Assembly (NCBI RefSeq): GCF_000238795.1
Contig: NZ_AFNK01000006.1
Coordinates: 62,001-126,000 of the forward strand
Direction of reading: 5' to 3'
Length of the DNA: 64,000 nt
Source: Haemophilus sputorum CCUG 13788
GTDB taxonomy: Bacteria; Pseudomonadota; Gammaproteobacteria; Enterobacterales; Pasteurellaceae
In this document: in pieces, positions 8,922-18,138 of the stretch
Layout of the letters: each line of letters opens with the position of its first letter
Numbering within the stretch: position 1 is the stretch's first letter
Notes under the pieces: generated by a model
The model's database searches: none
Told to the model about the DNA's origin: nothing
What the model saw: the letters and a program-made list of their open reading frames with translations, nothing else
Translations under genes and position numbers: made by a program

Positions 8922-8956
8922 CTTGAGGCGGACAAGGCGGGTTAAAATGCAAAGTA

Positions 8957-8984
8957 TCGACTATGGCTGTCCAAAATGTATAAT
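8957..8984 (+). promoter_or_regulatory. Possible distal tatABC promoter
   Basis: TCGACT (8957-8962) and a perfect TATAAT (8979-8984) are separated by 16 bp and point toward tatA. A second TATAAT lies nearer to tatA. A single USS occurs between the two, at about 9052. Confidence 0.35.
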
Positions 8985-9129
8985 CCTCAAGTAAAAATAA
9001 CGGCGCAAATACTACAGAGGTTCAGCAAATGAGTCAAGAAAAAGGCAATCAAGCGGTCTATTTTCAAAGAATTTTTGCTAAATCTAGCTAACTGAGCGCT
9101 AAACTCCACAATGTATGTTTTTCGTTGCT

Positions 9130-9157
9130 TTTTATTTCAAACAATTCAGCGTATAAT
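9130..9157 (+). promoter_or_regulatory. Probable tatABC promoter
   Basis: A perfect -10 box TATAAT (9152-9157) has a poor -35 (TTTATT, 9130-9135) at 16 bp spacing. It lies 44 bp upstream of the tatA start codon. Confidence 0.5.
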
Positions 9158-9200
9158 CGAAACGCAATTATTTTCTAATTTAAATTAAGAGGAATTCACT

Positions 9201-9422
9201 ATGGGTATTAGCATGCCACAACTTCTGATTATTATTGCTATCGTTGTATTACTATTCGGAACGAAAAAACTGCGCTCATTAGGTTCAGATTTAGGCGAAT
9301 CCGTAAAAGGCTTTAAAAAAGCAATGTCTGAAGAAAAACCACAAGATGCTAGCTTTGAAAAAGTAGAATCAAAAGCCGCTGAAAGTGCAGAACAAAAAGC
9401 AAAAGAAAAAGAGCAGGCATAA
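9201..9422 (+). CDS. tatA: Twin-arginine translocase subunit TatA
   Basis: TatA is the pore-forming subunit of the Tat system, which exports folded proteins across the inner membrane. The 73-residue protein has one N-terminal membrane helix ([15 protein letters not shown]), the conserved FG hinge and an amphipathic helix ([21 protein letters not shown]), then a charged tail. AAGAGGA lies upstream of the ATG. It is the first gene of tatABC, with a 3-bp gap to tatB. Confidence 0.96.
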   Translation: MGISMPQLLIIIAIVVLLFGTKKLRSLGSDLGESVKGFKKAMSEEKPQDASFEKVESKAAESAEQKAKEKEQA

Positions 9423-9425
9423 TCC

Positions 9426-10019
9426 GTGTTTGATATCAGCTTTCAAGAATTACTTTTGGTATTCGTTGTAGGCTTAGTCGTATTAGGGCCGCAACGCTTA
9501 CCGGTAGCGATAAAAACAGTCATGGGATGGATTAGAACCATTCGAGGACTAGCGGCGAACGTGCAAAATGAACTTGCCCAAGAGCTCAAATTAAAAGAGT
9601 TACAAGAAAGCATAAAAAAAGCAGAAGCCTTAAATCTGAGTGCACTTTCGCCAGAATTAAGTAAAACGGTTGAAGATCTTAAACAATCTGCTCAGCAAAT
9701 GCAGTCTTCACTGAATCAAACTGAAGGTGAAATTCGTAAGTTGACTGATGAACAAGTTGCGGAAATTCAAGCAAAAATTGCACAAGAAGAAACTGCACAT
9801 TCGCAAAATAGCGAAGAAACTCCACCGCTTGTTGCAGAGAATGCAGAAAACAATGAAGTGGAAACGGCACAAGTGCAAGAAGAAAACACGACTTCTGCAG
9901 CTGATATTGCCGAAATGGCAGAATTAGATGAAGAAAAGTTAGCCGCGCAGCTTTCAGCTTACTACTCACCAGATGATTTTGAAGCACCAAAATCGGAGGA
10001 TAAACCGCATGCAAGCTGA
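9426..10019 (+). CDS. tatB: Twin-arginine translocase subunit TatB
   Basis: TatB forms the substrate-receptor complex with TatC. The 197-residue protein starts at GTG ([22 protein letters not shown]), with one membrane helix, the LGPQRLP hinge, an amphipathic helix and a long Gln/Glu-rich tail. The 3' end overlaps tatC by 11 bp, and the tatC ribosome binding site (CGGAGGA) lies inside it. Confidence 0.95.
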   Translation: MFDISFQELLLVFVVGLVVLGPQRLPVAIKTVMGWIRTIRGLAANVQNELAQELKLKELQESIKKAEALNLSALSPELSKTVEDLKQSAQQMQSSLNQTEGEIRKLTDEQVAEIQAKIAQEETAHSQNSEETPPLVAENAENNEVETAQVQEENTTSAADIAEMAELDEEKLAAQLSAYYSPDDFEAPKSEDKPHAS

Positions 10020-10767
10020 TCAATCCCAACCGTTAATTGCGCATTTGGTGGAACTTCGAAACCGACTATTAAGAATTTTCATTTTCATATTAGTCGTTTT
10101 TTGTGGCTTGGTATTTTGGGCAAACGATATTTATAGCCTACTTGCTGCGCCATTAACTGACAATCTGCCAAAAGGGGCAACAATGATTGCCACCAGCGTG
10201 GCAACGCCATTTTTTACACCCATTAAATTAACGGGTGTTGTGGCAATCTTTCTTTCCGTGCCTTTTATTTTGTATCAAGTTTGGGCTTTCGTTGCACCAG
10301 CCTTATACAAGCATGAAAAACGATTGATTTACCCACTATTGGTTTCCAGTACTTTGCTCTTTTATGCTGGTGTGGCTTTTGCCTATTATGTCGTTTTCCC
10401 ATTAGTGTTCAGTTTCTTAACGAGCACCACACCGGAAGGCGTACAAATGGCAACAGATATTAGTAGCTATTTAGATTTCGTTCTGACTATCTTTATCGCT
10501 TTTGGTATCTGTTTTGAAGTCCCTGTGGCAATTATCTTACTCTGTTGGGCAGGCATAACGACACCTGATGATCTTAAAGCAAAACGCCCTTATATTGTGG
10601 TCGCGGCATTTGTCATCGGTATGATACTCACTCCACCAGATGTTTTTTCTCAAACCTTGCTAGCCATTCCAATGTGCTTGCTGTTTGAAGTGGGCGTTAT
10701 CTGTGCCAGATTCTATAAACCACGAGAAGAATCTACCGAAGAGCCTTCACAAGAAAGCCAATCTTAA
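10009..10767 (+). CDS. tatC: Twin-arginine translocase subunit TatC
   Basis: TatC binds the twin-arginine signal peptide. The 252-residue protein has six predicted membrane helices and the N-terminal family motif [15 protein letters not shown] conserved glutamate-containing segment ([14 protein letters not shown]) marks the core. The start at 10009 (MQADQSQ) is preceded by CGGAGGA and overlaps tatB by 11 bp. The longer open frame to 9973 lies within tatB and has no family support. Confidence 0.96.
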   Translation: MQADQSQPLIAHLVELRNRLLRIFIFILVVFCGLVFWANDIYSLLAAPLTDNLPKGATMIATSVATPFFTPIKLTGVVAIFLSVPFILYQVWAFVAPALYKHEKRLIYPLLVSSTLLFYAGVAFAYYVVFPLVFSFLTSTTPEGVQMATDISSYLDFVLTIFIAFGICFEVPVAIILLCWAGITTPDDLKAKRPYIVVAAFVIGMILTPPDVFSQTLLAIPMCLLFEVGVICARFYKPREESTEEPSQESQS

Positions 10768-10773
10768 TAACAA

Positions 10774-10806
10774 AAATGCGCACTTAGTTAAGTGCGCATT
10801 TTTTTG
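10774..10806 (+). terminator. Terminator between tatC and DUF4870 gene (bidirectional)
   Basis: A 12-bp perfect stem (AAATGCGCACTT / AAGTGCGCATTT) with a 4-base loop has a T run after it on plus and A residues before it. It serves convergent genes. Confidence 0.9.
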
Positions 10807-10808
10807 TC

Positions 10809-11171
10809 TTATTTTAACCATCCTGTCGGTGTGACACTTTGGTTATCCATCAACTTAATGAAGCCATAAACAACACGGAAAATGTACCAAATTCCTGCCG
10901 CCCAAATAATAAGCACGCCGATGAAAATAAAGGTAAGTAGTCCGCCAATCAACATCCCAATAACTACGCCCCAAAAAGTACGAATTAAATAGTTAATATG
11001 ATCGTGGTAATAGGTATGAATCAATTCATCACGTCTAATATAAGCAAGAATGACGCCAATTAACGTAGGCAATCCCCCGAAAATCATGCCTAACCCAAAC
11101 AAACCGTATAAAAGGTACATGAGGTTACGTTGTTTTTCTAATGAAGGTTGAGGTGAAAATTCTTCTTGCAT
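10809..11171 (-). CDS. Small membrane protein, DUF4870-like
   Basis: A 120-residue protein with about three hydrophobic helices (LMYLLYGLFGLGMIFGGLP, TFWGVVIGMLIGGLLTFIFIG, and a final WAAGIWYIFRVVYGFI) and the DUF4870-like sequence AYIRRDELIHTYYHDHINYLIRT between the first two. The N-terminus is short and acidic. The function is unknown. It stands alone, between the tatC terminator and an inverted USS pair. Confidence 0.75.
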   Translation of the reverse strand: MQEEFSPQPSLEKQRNLMYLLYGLFGLGMIFGGLPTLIGVILAYIRRDELIHTYYHDHINYLIRTFWGVVIGMLIGGLLTFIFIGVLIIWAAGIWYIFRVVYGFIKLMDNQSVTPTGWLK

Positions 11172-11188
11172 AAAGCCTCCTTAAATAG

Positions 11189-11236
11189 ACAAGCGGTCTG
11201 ATTTTAGCAAAACTTTACCAAAATTTGACCGCTTGT
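11189..11236. repeat. Inverted pair of uptake signal sequences
   Basis: ACAAGCGGTC followed by an ATTTT tract (from 11189) faces an inverted copy ending GACCGCTTGT (to 11236). The arms can form a hairpin at the divide between two minus-strand genes, and probably terminate gpsA-cysE side or upstream transcription as well as serving DNA uptake. Confidence 0.85.
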
Positions 11237-11258
11237 AAAGTCATTCATTTTGGGAGAA

Positions 11259-12074
11259 TTAAATCCCCTCACCATCCATGCCTTGAATATATTCAAAGTA
11301 TTGATTCATCTCAAAGGCTGGTTTTTGCTCAGCAGACTGACTAATAATACGCGCTGGCACACCTGCCGCAGTAGCATGATCAGGCACAGGCTGCAACACC
11401 ACAGAATTCGCACCAATTTTGGCATATTGACCAATTTCAATATTTCCTAAAATTTTGGCACCTGCGCCAATCATCACCCCCTCTCGGATTTTTGGATGAC
11501 GATCACCGTGTTCTTTGCCCGTTCCGCCTAACGTAACGCCTTGTAGAATCGACACATCATTTTCAATCACTGCAGTTTCACCCACCACAATACCTGTTGC
11601 ATGGTCAAACATAATCCCACACCCCACACGAGCAGCAGGATGAATATCCACATCAAAAGCAACCGAGATTTCATTTTGCAGATAAACAGCTAATGCTTGG
11701 CGACCTTGTTTCCAGAGATAATGGGTCACCCGATAGCTTTGCAAAGCGTGGAATCCTTTAAGATAAAGTAATGGTGTTGTCCATTTATCTACCGCTGGAT
11801 CTCGCGTTCTAACCGCATCAATATCACACGCTGCACTCATAATAATGCTCGGATTAGCTTGGTAAGCCTCTTCAATAATCTCTTTCAGCGCAATGGCAGG
11901 CATAATTGGATTTGCCAGTTTATTCGCCAGAATATAGCTTAACGAGCCCCCTAGATGGCTATGCTTTAAAATGGTGGCATGGAAGAAACTAGCTAACATC
12001 GGTTCACTTTCTACCAACTGATGCGCTTCTTGACGAATAGCTTGCCAAATTTGATCTAATTCTGTTTGTGTCAT
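11259..12074 (-). CDS. cysE: Serine O-acetyltransferase
   Basis: CysE transfers an acetyl group from acetyl-CoA to L-serine, the first step of cysteine synthesis. The 271-residue protein has an N-terminal helical domain and a C-terminal left-handed beta helix of hexapeptide repeats (AARVGCGIMFDHATGIVVGETAV). The active-site histidines lie in the DIHPAA and FDHATG region. The C-terminus ends in GEGI; a terminal isoleucine is what inserts into CysK in the cysteine synthase complex. It follows gpsA by 39 bp, with a USS in the gap, and belongs to the conserved yibN-secB-gpsA-cysE neighbourhood. Confidence 0.96.
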   Translation of the reverse strand: MTQTELDQIWQAIRQEAHQLVESEPMLASFFHATILKHSHLGGSLSYILANKLANPIMPAIALKEIIEEAYQANPSIIMSAACDIDAVRTRDPAVDKWTTPLLYLKGFHALQSYRVTHYLWKQGRQALAVYLQNEISVAFDVDIHPAARVGCGIMFDHATGIVVGETAVIENDVSILQGVTLGGTGKEHGDRHPKIREGVMIGAGAKILGNIEIGQYAKIGANSVVLQPVPDHATAAGVPARIISQSAEQKPAFEMNQYFEYIQGMDGEGI

Positions 12075-12113
12075 TTCATTTCCTTTTGCAAAAAATTCAC
12101 AAAATCCGACCGC

Positions 12114-13124
12114 TTATTCGCCTTTTCGCTCACGGCCTAGCAGAGATTTCACGACATCATGCGCATTTTTGCCTTCAAACAGCATTTGGTAGATTTGCTC
12201 AACAATCGGCATTTCTACGCCTTGCGCTTGTGCTAACAAGTAAGCTTCTTTGGTGTTATAGAAACCTTCCACAACCTGTCCGATTTCCGCCATAGCTTGT
12301 TCTGCAGATTGCCCTTGCCCTAAAGCTAAACCGAAACGACGGTTACGTGATTGGTTATCGGTACAAGTTAACACTAAATCACCTAGCCCCGCCATTCCCA
12401 TAAAGGTTTTTGGATCAGCCCCTAATGAAGCCCCTAAACGGCTAATTTCTGCTAATCCTCGGGTAATCAATGCTGTTCTAGCATTCGCACCAAAGCCCAT
12501 TCCATCAGAAATCCCTGCGCCAATCGCGATAACGTTTTTAATCGCCCCACCAAGCTGCACCCCCGTCATATCATGGTTAATATAAACGCGGAATGCTTTT
12601 GAACAGTGAATACGTTGCTGCATTTCATCAGCAAAAACCGGATCATTAGAAGCCAATGCAATGGCTGTTGGCATACCTGCCGCTAATTCTTTTGCAAATG
12701 TTGGGCCAGAAAGCACCGCTAGGGCGTGTTCTTTTCCAAGAATTTCTTCTGCTACGGTTTGTAGTAAACGCCCCGTGTCGCGCTCTAGCCCTTTGGTTGC
12801 CCACATAATACGGTGATCAGGGCGAATCAATGGCTTAATATTATTCAACACTTCAGCAAATACATGGCTTGGCACGACGACCAAAATATCGCGAGATTTA
12901 GCTAAAGCTTGCGCTAAATCAGATTCAATCGTTAAAGCATCAGGAAAAGGAATGCCAGGCAAGAATGCTTGGTTGGTACGCTCACGGGCTAATACTGCCA
13001 TTGTTTCAGGCAGATGCCCCCATAAATAGGTTTGGTGACCATTACGAGAAAGGGCAATCGCTAAGGCTGTACCATAAGAACCAGCACCTAATACCGTGAC
13101 CGGTGCAGAATAGGTTGAAGTCAT
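12114..13124 (-). CDS. gpsA: NAD(P)-dependent glycerol-3-phosphate dehydrogenase
   Basis: GpsA reduces dihydroxyacetone phosphate to sn-glycerol-3-phosphate, the backbone of phospholipids. The 336-residue protein carries the Rossmann motif [10 protein letters not shown] at the N-terminus and the signature [22 protein letters not shown] with the catalytic lysine. Its length matches the family. It precedes cysE on the minus strand. In enterobacteria the same order follows secB; here a terminator separates secB from gpsA, so gpsA probably has its own promoter. Confidence 0.97.
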   Translation of the reverse strand: MTSTYSAPVTVLGAGSYGTALAIALSRNGHQTYLWGHLPETMAVLARERTNQAFLPGIPFPDALTIESDLAQALAKSRDILVVVPSHVFAEVLNNIKPLIRPDHRIMWATKGLERDTGRLLQTVAEEILGKEHALAVLSGPTFAKELAAGMPTAIALASNDPVFADEMQQRIHCSKAFRVYINHDMTGVQLGGAIKNVIAIGAGISDGMGFGANARTALITRGLAEISRLGASLGADPKTFMGMAGLGDLVLTCTDNQSRNRRFGLALGQGQSAEQAMAEIGQVVEGFYNTKEAYLLAQAQGVEMPIVEQIYQMLFEGKNAHDVVKSLLGRERKGE

Positions 13125-13251
13125 AGATTCTCCTTAAAAGCTTGGCAAAAAATCATAAAAAAATGACCGCTTGCCGAGAATAAAAGTGCCGCTCAAAGGC
13201 GGGAATGGTTGGCATTGTATCAAAAAACCTTATGACTGCCAGCATAAAGAA

Positions 13252-13284
13252 AAAAGGGTATGCGCAAATTACGCATACCCTTTT
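13252..13284 (-). terminator. Terminator after secB
   Basis: A 13-bp perfect stem (13252-13264 with 13272-13284) with a 7-base loop gives a T run on the minus strand. It lies 13 bp past the secB stop. Confidence 0.9.
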
Positions 13285-13296
13285 ATCAATAAGAAA

Positions 13297-13794
13297 TTAG
13301 TTTACCGCTGTTTCGTCGCTTTGTTCAGCCGCCGCTTGGCGCTCTAAATAATCTACGAAAAGTGCATCAAAGTTTACCGGCGATAAGTTTAATGCTGGGA
13401 AAGTGCCACGATTCACTAAGCTTGAAATCAATTCACGTGCATAAGGGAATAAGATTGTCGGGCATTGTGACGCTAATGCGTGTTGTAATTGAATGCCTTC
13501 TAATCCTTTAATAGTGAACACACCTGCTTGTTTCACTTCGCAGATAAATGCAGTATCACCGCTATCTTCTAAAGTTGTGCTCACCGTCATGTGTAATGCA
13601 ACTTCATAAAGATCTTCATCTACTTGAACAGTTTCAGTATCTAACTCAAAGCCTAACTGCGGTTTCCATTCTTGATGGAAAATCGTTGGAAGGTTTGGCG
13701 CCTCGAATGAAACATCTTTGATATAAATACGTTGAATTTGGAATTCTACCGGGGTTTGTTCGGTATTTTCTGCTACTTGATTCTCTTCAGCCAT
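13297..13794 (-). CDS. secB: Protein-export chaperone SecB
   Basis: SecB is the cytoplasmic tetrameric chaperone that holds preproteins unfolded and hands them to SecA. The 165-residue protein has the family core [16 protein letters not shown] and the SecA-binding acidic patch [19 protein letters not shown], plus the C-terminal [16 protein letters not shown]. An extended acidic N-terminus (about 15 residues) precedes the core. It follows yibN by 9 bp in one transcript. Confidence 0.97.
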   Translation of the reverse strand: MAEENQVAENTEQTPVEFQIQRIYIKDVSFEAPNLPTIFHQEWKPQLGFELDTETVQVDEDLYEVALHMTVSTTLEDSGDTAFICEVKQAGVFTIKGLEGIQLQHALASQCPTILFPYARELISSLVNRGTFPALNLSPVNFDALFVDYLERQAAAEQSDETAVN

Positions 13795-13803
13795 AATGTG
13801 TCC

Positions 13804-14250
13804 TTATTTCTTTTTCACAGTCGGTAAGTTTTCTGCTTTCCAGCCAACCATCCCTTCTTTTAATACATAAACTTGGTTGAAACCTTGTTTGGTTAATAGC
13901 TCAGCACTTTTGGTCGCGCTAAAGCCATTAGCATCTAATAAAATAACTGGGCGATCTTTGTATTTGTCGATTTGATGAACATTATTCGCTTTAATTTCGC
14001 TTGGTAACAAATGTACGCTACCGACTAAATGTCCTGCTTTAAATTCATCATCTGAACGCAAATCCACTACAACACCATCAGAATTATTAACCAATTGGGT
14101 CGCAATCGCGTTGTTAATTACGCGATATTTACTGGTTGCGCCTTTATAGAAATTCATCAAAACTGCGCAGAAGATACCTACCCACGCCATCACCATCACA
14201 GGATGATGGCTAACAAATTGTTGTAGTTGCTGAGTAAATGTTAAGTCCAT
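13804..14250 (-). CDS. yibN: Membrane-anchored rhodanese-like protein YibN
   Basis: A 148-residue protein with one N-terminal membrane helix (HHPVMVMAWVGIFCAVLMNF) and a rhodanese domain facing the cytoplasm (VVVDLRSDDEFKAGHLVGS). The active-site loop reads VILLDANGFSA: aspartate stands where catalytic rhodaneses have cysteine, as in E. coli YibN, so sulfurtransferase activity is unlikely. The start at 14250 has AGAGGAACA upstream; a longer open frame lies over the USS pair. It is co-transcribed with secB. The enterobacterial order yibN-grxC-secB is kept except that grxC is missing. Confidence 0.93.
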   Translation of the reverse strand: MDLTFTQQLQQFVSHHPVMVMAWVGIFCAVLMNFYKGATSKYRVINNAIATQLVNNSDGVVVDLRSDDEFKAGHLVGSVHLLPSEIKANNVHQIDKYKDRPVILLDANGFSATKSAELLTKQGFNQVYVLKEGMVGWKAENLPTVKKK

Positions 14251-14271
14251 TGTTCCTCTCTCTGTGAAATT

Positions 14272-14316
14272 CAAGCGGTCGGATTTTGCAAAACTTTTGC
14301 GCAAATCCACCGCTTG
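14272..14316. repeat. Inverted pair of uptake signal sequences between tig and yibN
   Basis: CAAGCGGTCGGATTTTGC faces GCAAATCCACCGCTTG, with one C-C mismatch in the stem. It lies just past tig on the minus strand and could act as a terminator. Confidence 0.85.
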
Positions 14317-14356
14317 TGTGTCATTTTCCCTCAATATGAAGGCAATTTATGAAAGA

Positions 14357-15658
14357 TTAAGCTTGAACTTGAGATTGCATTAACTCATCAAAAGAAAGTG
14401 CTTTATCTGTTACTTTCGCTTTTTCAAGTACAGCATCAACCGCTTGCTCTTCTAACACCACATTACGGATGTTTTCAGTTAATTGACGGTTTTTCGCATA
14501 GTATTCTACCACTTCAGCTGGTTGTTCGTATGCTGATGCGATATCTGCGATCATTGCTTCAACGCGTGCTTCATCGACTTTTAATTCGTTTTGGCTGATT
14601 ACATTTGAAAGTAATAAACCTACTTGAACACGGCGTTTTGCATCTGCTTCAAATAATTCAGCTGGTAATTGTGCTGCCATTTCTGGTTTACCACCAAAAC
14701 GTTGAACCGCTTGTTGACGTAATACATCCACTTCTTCCGCGATTGCTGCCGCTGGTACTTCAATATCATTTTGTGCGATTAAACCATTGATAACTTGGTT
14801 TTTCACACGTGCAGTCACTGCATTTTTCAATTCACGTTGCATGTTTTTCTTAATTTCTGCGCGTAAATCTTCAACTGATTTTGCGTTACCGAATTTTTTC
14901 ACGAATTCTTCAGTTAATTCAGGTAATACAATGTTTTCTACTTTTTTCAAGATAATTGCGAATTTCGCTGCTTTACCTTTTAAGTTTTCTGAATGGTAAT
15001 CTGCTGGGAAAGTCACATCAATATCAAATTGTTCACCCGCTTTGTGGCCAACGATACCCTCTTCGAAACCAGGGATCATACGACCTTGACCCATTGCAAG
15101 TGCGAAATCAGTTGCTTTACCGCCTTCAAACTCTTCACCATCTACAGAACCTACGAAGTCGATAACAACGCGATCTTCTGCTTTCGCTGCTTCTTGAGAT
15201 TCAGCCCAAGTTGCTTGTTGTTTGCGTAATACATCAACCATTTTGTCTAAATCTGCTTCTGTGATTTCAACAACTGGTTTTTCAACTTCAATGTTTTCTA
15301 AGCCTTTTAATTCTACTTCTGGGAATACTTCAAAAGTTGCAGAGAAAGAGAAATCTTGACCTGGTTGATAGTTGTTTGGTGTGAATGTCGGACGGCCTGC
15401 TAGGGCAATTTTTTCTGCCATTACGCCTTCGAAGAATGCGCGTTGCATTTCATCAGATAACACGTCTTGACGTGCTGCTAAACCGAAACGTTGTTCGATG
15501 ATTGAGTGTGGCACTTTACCTTTACGGAAACCATCTACGCGTGCATTTTTTGCATAGCCTTTTAATTGCTCTTTATATGCTGCTTCGATTTTGTCTGCTG
15601 GCACAGTGATAGTAACGCGGCGTTGTAAGCCTTCTAAAGTTTCGATAGAAATTGACAT
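14357..15658 (-). CDS. tig: Trigger factor, ribosome-associated chaperone
   Basis: Trigger factor binds the ribosome at L23 and helps nascent chains fold, with a peptidyl-prolyl isomerase domain. The 433-residue protein shows the ribosome-binding signature GFRKGKVP near residue 45, the FKBP-like domain ([20 protein letters not shown], about 150-240) and a long C-terminal helical chaperone domain. The length equals the E. coli protein within one residue. In E. coli tig is followed by clpP, but here yibN-secB follows. Confidence 0.97.
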   Translation of the reverse strand: MSISIETLEGLQRRVTITVPADKIEAAYKEQLKGYAKNARVDGFRKGKVPHSIIEQRFGLAARQDVLSDEMQRAFFEGVMAEKIALAGRPTFTPNNYQPGQDFSFSATFEVFPEVELKGLENIEVEKPVVEITEADLDKMVDVLRKQQATWAESQEAAKAEDRVVIDFVGSVDGEEFEGGKATDFALAMGQGRMIPGFEEGIVGHKAGEQFDIDVTFPADYHSENLKGKAAKFAIILKKVENIVLPELTEEFVKKFGNAKSVEDLRAEIKKNMQRELKNAVTARVKNQVINGLIAQNDIEVPAAAIAEEVDVLRQQAVQRFGGKPEMAAQLPAELFEADAKRRVQVGLLLSNVISQNELKVDEARVEAMIADIASAYEQPAEVVEYYAKNRQLTENIRNVVLEEQAVDAVLEKAKVTDKALSFDELMQSQVQA

Positions 15659-15761
15659 TCTTAAACCTCAATGAGATATATTATTAGATACAAAAATAGA
15701 CAATCATTGTACTCATCAAAAGAAGATCTGGCAAGCCTTTGCCACAAAAACCATAAAAAAA

Positions 15762-15786
15762 CGGAGCGTGTCTTCAACACGCCCCG
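15762..15786 (-). terminator. Terminator after kbp
   Basis: The inverted repeat CGG-A-GCGTGT / ACACGC-C-CCG with a 5-base loop is followed on the minus strand by a run of seven T. It lies 15 bp past the kbp stop. Confidence 0.85.
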
Positions 15787-15801
15787 CTTCTATATCATTG
15801 A

Positions 15802-16245
15802 TTATAATCCTTTTGGAATACGGATTTTTTGACCTGGGAAGATCTTATCCGCATCTTTGATCACTTCTTTATTCGCATCAACAATCGCCGTATATTTTGC
15901 GCCATTGCCGTAAGCTTTTTCAGAGATCTTCCAAAGGGTATCCCCTTTCTCAATCACATAAAACTCATCATCGCTACCAAGTGACTCACCGTTTGCAATT
16001 TGTAAATTGTCGATATTTACGCTTGCAATACCAGCAATGTTACCTGTCATCAATACCGCTTTTTCAACTGCTGCCGCTGTTGCTGCCACACCAGTAATAC
16101 TCGCAATACCATTTTCAACTTTCACTTCTACATTTTCAACGCCTGGATTATCGGCATTTAAATGCGCAGTAACTGCAGAAGAAGCTTCTTCTTCTTTGTT
16201 GAATAATTTGTTACCAATGTTTGAAACAAAATCAAATAAGCCCAT
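15802..16245 (-). CDS. kbp: BON-LysM protein Kbp (YgaU), cytoplasmic potassium-binding protein
   Basis: A 147-residue protein with a BON domain (about 25-90, ENVEVKVENGIASITGVAATAAAVEKAV) followed by a LysM domain (about 95-145, FYVIEKGDTLWKISEKAYGN...KIFPGQKIRIP). No signal peptide is seen, as in E. coli YgaU/Kbp, which binds K+ in the cytoplasm and was formerly called LysM. The architecture and length match that protein. It has its own terminator; the neighbours are tig and a divergent DIP1984-family gene. Confidence 0.92.
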   Translation of the reverse strand: MGLFDFVSNIGNKLFNKEEEASSAVTAHLNADNPGVENVEVKVENGIASITGVAATAAAVEKAVLMTGNIAGIASVNIDNLQIANGESLGSDDEFYVIEKGDTLWKISEKAYGNGAKYTAIVDANKEVIKDADKIFPGQKIRIPKGL

Positions 16246-16356
16246 TTTTGCATCCTCATTTTTTGCTGAAAGGGAGTTAATTTTACCACCATTTTATCGA
16301 AAATATGTCATCCTTATGTTAGAGTATTGTAAAAGTCTGTGATGAGGAGAATACAA

Positions 16357-16809
16357 ATGAAACTCGCAGAAGCACTCATTGAACGTGCGGATTTACAACG
16401 CCGTTTAGCGCAATTAAAACAGCGTTTAATCCAAAATGCGCAATATCAAGAAGGCGAATCGCCTGCTGAATCGCCCGCACAATTACTGATTGAATATCAT
16501 CAAACAAGCTTGGCTCTTGCCAATTGGGTCGTCAAAATTAACGTGGCTAATCATCAGGTGACGCTTGAAAATGGCATGAATATGGTTGAAGCACTGGCTC
16601 AACGCGATCGTCTTAAAACCGAACATGCTGCTTTGCTTGACCTTGCTAATGCAGCCATGCCAACCATGGATCGCTATAGCCATAGCGAAATCAAAATGCT
16701 CGCGGCTGTGGATATTCAAGCACTTCGCAAGCAAATTGATGAATTAGCTAAATCACTGCGCCAACTTGATACGCAAATTCAGCAAGCAAACTGGCTGACT
16801 GAAATTTAA
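16357..16809 (+). CDS. DIP1984-family protein (septicolysin-like)
   Basis: A 150-residue, mostly helical protein of the DIP1984 family, sometimes labelled septicolysin. It opens with MKLAEALIERADLQRRLAQLKQRL and has heptad-like leucine spacing at both ends. No membrane segment or signal peptide is visible. The start at 16357 has AGGAGA seven bases upstream; ATGs further upstream lack family support. The molecular function of the family is not established. It stands alone, divergent from kbp. Confidence 0.8.
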   Translation: MKLAEALIERADLQRRLAQLKQRLIQNAQYQEGESPAESPAQLLIEYHQTSLALANWVVKINVANHQVTLENGMNMVEALAQRDRLKTEHAALLDLANAAMPTMDRYSHSEIKMLAAVDIQALRKQIDELAKSLRQLDTQIQQANWLTEI

Positions 16810-17116
16810 TCAATTTGGTGTTTCAATTTCAAGGCGAATACGACCTCGCTTAAGGGATAGCAAATTTATTCATCGAGATGAAGAGCAATCTCACTTTATT
16901 TATCGTGTCGCTCTGTAATGCTTATTGTGTAAATTGTATTGTGTACACTGTACTACCATGTATTGATTGAAATTGAAAAGGGTGGGATTGGGGTTTTACG
17001 AACAAGCGGTCGGATTTTGTAAAAGTTTTGCAAAATCCGACCAGTTCTATTTTTCATCGCTAGGATTTCAGATAGAATATCTGACAATTTTTACATTTAT
17101 TGTTAAAGGACTCGTT
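16810..17116. other. Intergenic region upstream of holC
   Basis: No gene is seen in these 307 bp. It holds a self-complementary GTGTACAC (about 16940), and a hairpin made of a USS and a decayed inverted copy (stem GGTCGGATTTTG 17008-17019 with CAAAATCCGACC 17031-17042; the outer part of the right arm reads AGTT instead of GCTT). I see no clear promoter and no pepA, which often precedes holC in related genomes. Confidence 0.6.
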
Positions 17117-17539
17117 GTGAAACAAGTGCAATTTTACTTGCTAAATCAGCCTAATAGTGAGCTCAATCTTGCTTGCGAATTAGCCGCTAATGCGTGGCGA
17201 TTAGGCAAACGCGTGTTAATTGTCTGTGAAACGGAACAACAAGCCTTTGAAGTAGATGAATTACTTTGGGCACGCGATCCAAACGCCTTTGTCCCCCATA
17301 ATCTTTCTGGTGAAGTCACGCAATATCCCACGCCAATTGAAATCACTTGGGCTGATAAACGTAATGCGCAACGCCGCGATGTGCTGATTTCTTTACAACA
17401 TCACATCCCGAATTTTGCACAAAGCTTTACCCAAGTTATTGATTTTGTCCCGACAGAAGAAGAACAAAAAGCACTTGCGCGCGAACGTTACAAACAATAT
17501 CGCGCAGCTGGCTGGCAACTTTCCACTCAACCAGCCTAA
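17117..17539 (+). CDS. holC: DNA polymerase III chi subunit
   Basis: Chi (HolC) links the clamp-loader complex to single-stranded DNA-binding protein. The 140-residue protein matches the family from the start (KQVQFYLL) and through the LACELAANAWRLGKRVLIVCETEQQAFEVDELLW and FVPHNL segments. The start is GTG at 17117, with TAAAGGA six bases upstream; the frame is open far upstream but this is the first position with family support. valS, often next, is absent; a one-TM protein follows 31 bp later. Confidence 0.93.
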   Translation: MKQVQFYLLNQPNSELNLACELAANAWRLGKRVLIVCETEQQAFEVDELLWARDPNAFVPHNLSGEVTQYPTPIEITWADKRNAQRRDVLISLQHHIPNFAQSFTQVIDFVPTEEEQKALARERYKQYRAAGWQLSTQPA

Positions 17540-17570
17540 ATTATACCATCTACATTTTAACGAGATTTTT

Positions 17571-18047
17571 ATGAACCCAATGGATTGGCTTTATATCTTA
17601 CCTGCAGTGGTATTTTTTAGTCTATTGATTCTTTACTGCTACTTTCTTGAACGACAGATTATTTATTTTTACGTCAGCTGCGATAATCTTTTGGATATTG
17701 ATTATCCTGATTATGTCTTTAACGGTGCATTTTTCGATACTGTAAATAAACAGCTAGAATCGCATTTGGTGCTATACGCACAATCACATTTCTATCAATT
17801 AGGCATTGAACATCAATACGTAAAAATTACAGCTAACGTTAATTACGAAAAAGTGTCTATTGCCTGCTATATTGAAGCAACCCGTCAGCAACAAAAACGG
17901 ATTCAGCAAGAAAGCCTAACCAGCATCAACATTAGCAAAGAAATTGAAGCGTTTTACCGTTTTATTGAAATTATCAAAAAACCGAAATACGCCCAAATTA
18001 CCAAAACAAAAAATAGTACGCTCGAAAAATACGAGCTGGTCAAATAA
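17571..18047 (+). CDS. Single-pass membrane protein of unknown function
   Basis: A 158-residue protein with one N-terminal membrane helix (YILPAVVFFSLLILYCYFL) and a soluble part with mixed secondary structure, rich in Tyr and Ile. I recognise no domain. The start at 17571 is preceded by ACGAGA; a second ATG three codons later is possible. It is close behind holC and followed by a good terminator, so the two probably form an operon. Confidence 0.7.
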   Translation: MNPMDWLYILPAVVFFSLLILYCYFLERQIIYFYVSCDNLLDIDYPDYVFNGAFFDTVNKQLESHLVLYAQSHFYQLGIEHQYVKITANVNYEKVSIACYIEATRQQQKRIQQESLTSINISKEIEAFYRFIEIIKKPKYAQITKTKNSTLEKYELVK

Positions 18048-18050
18048 TTC

Positions 18051-18074
18051 AAGGGAGCACCAGGCTCCCTTTTC
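18051..18074 (+). terminator. Terminator after holC operon
   Basis: AAGGGAGC / GCTCCCTT stem with a 5-base loop (ACCAG) and a T-rich tail, directly after the stop of the one-TM protein. Confidence 0.85.
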
Positions 18075-18138
18075 TTCAAGCATTTAGCACCATTGTTTGC
18101 TAAAATATCTGCAACAATTTTTCATCTGCGCCATTCTT

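Noticed and set aside
8837-8935. Longer N-terminus for corA (33 extra residues)
   Set aside because: The extra part has no family match and covers the leader; the ATG at 8836 has a ribosome binding site and the CorA N-terminus.
8840-8940. M-box or other known Mg2+ riboswitch before corA
   Set aside because: I could not find the conserved M-box core; only short hairpins and a small frame are present.
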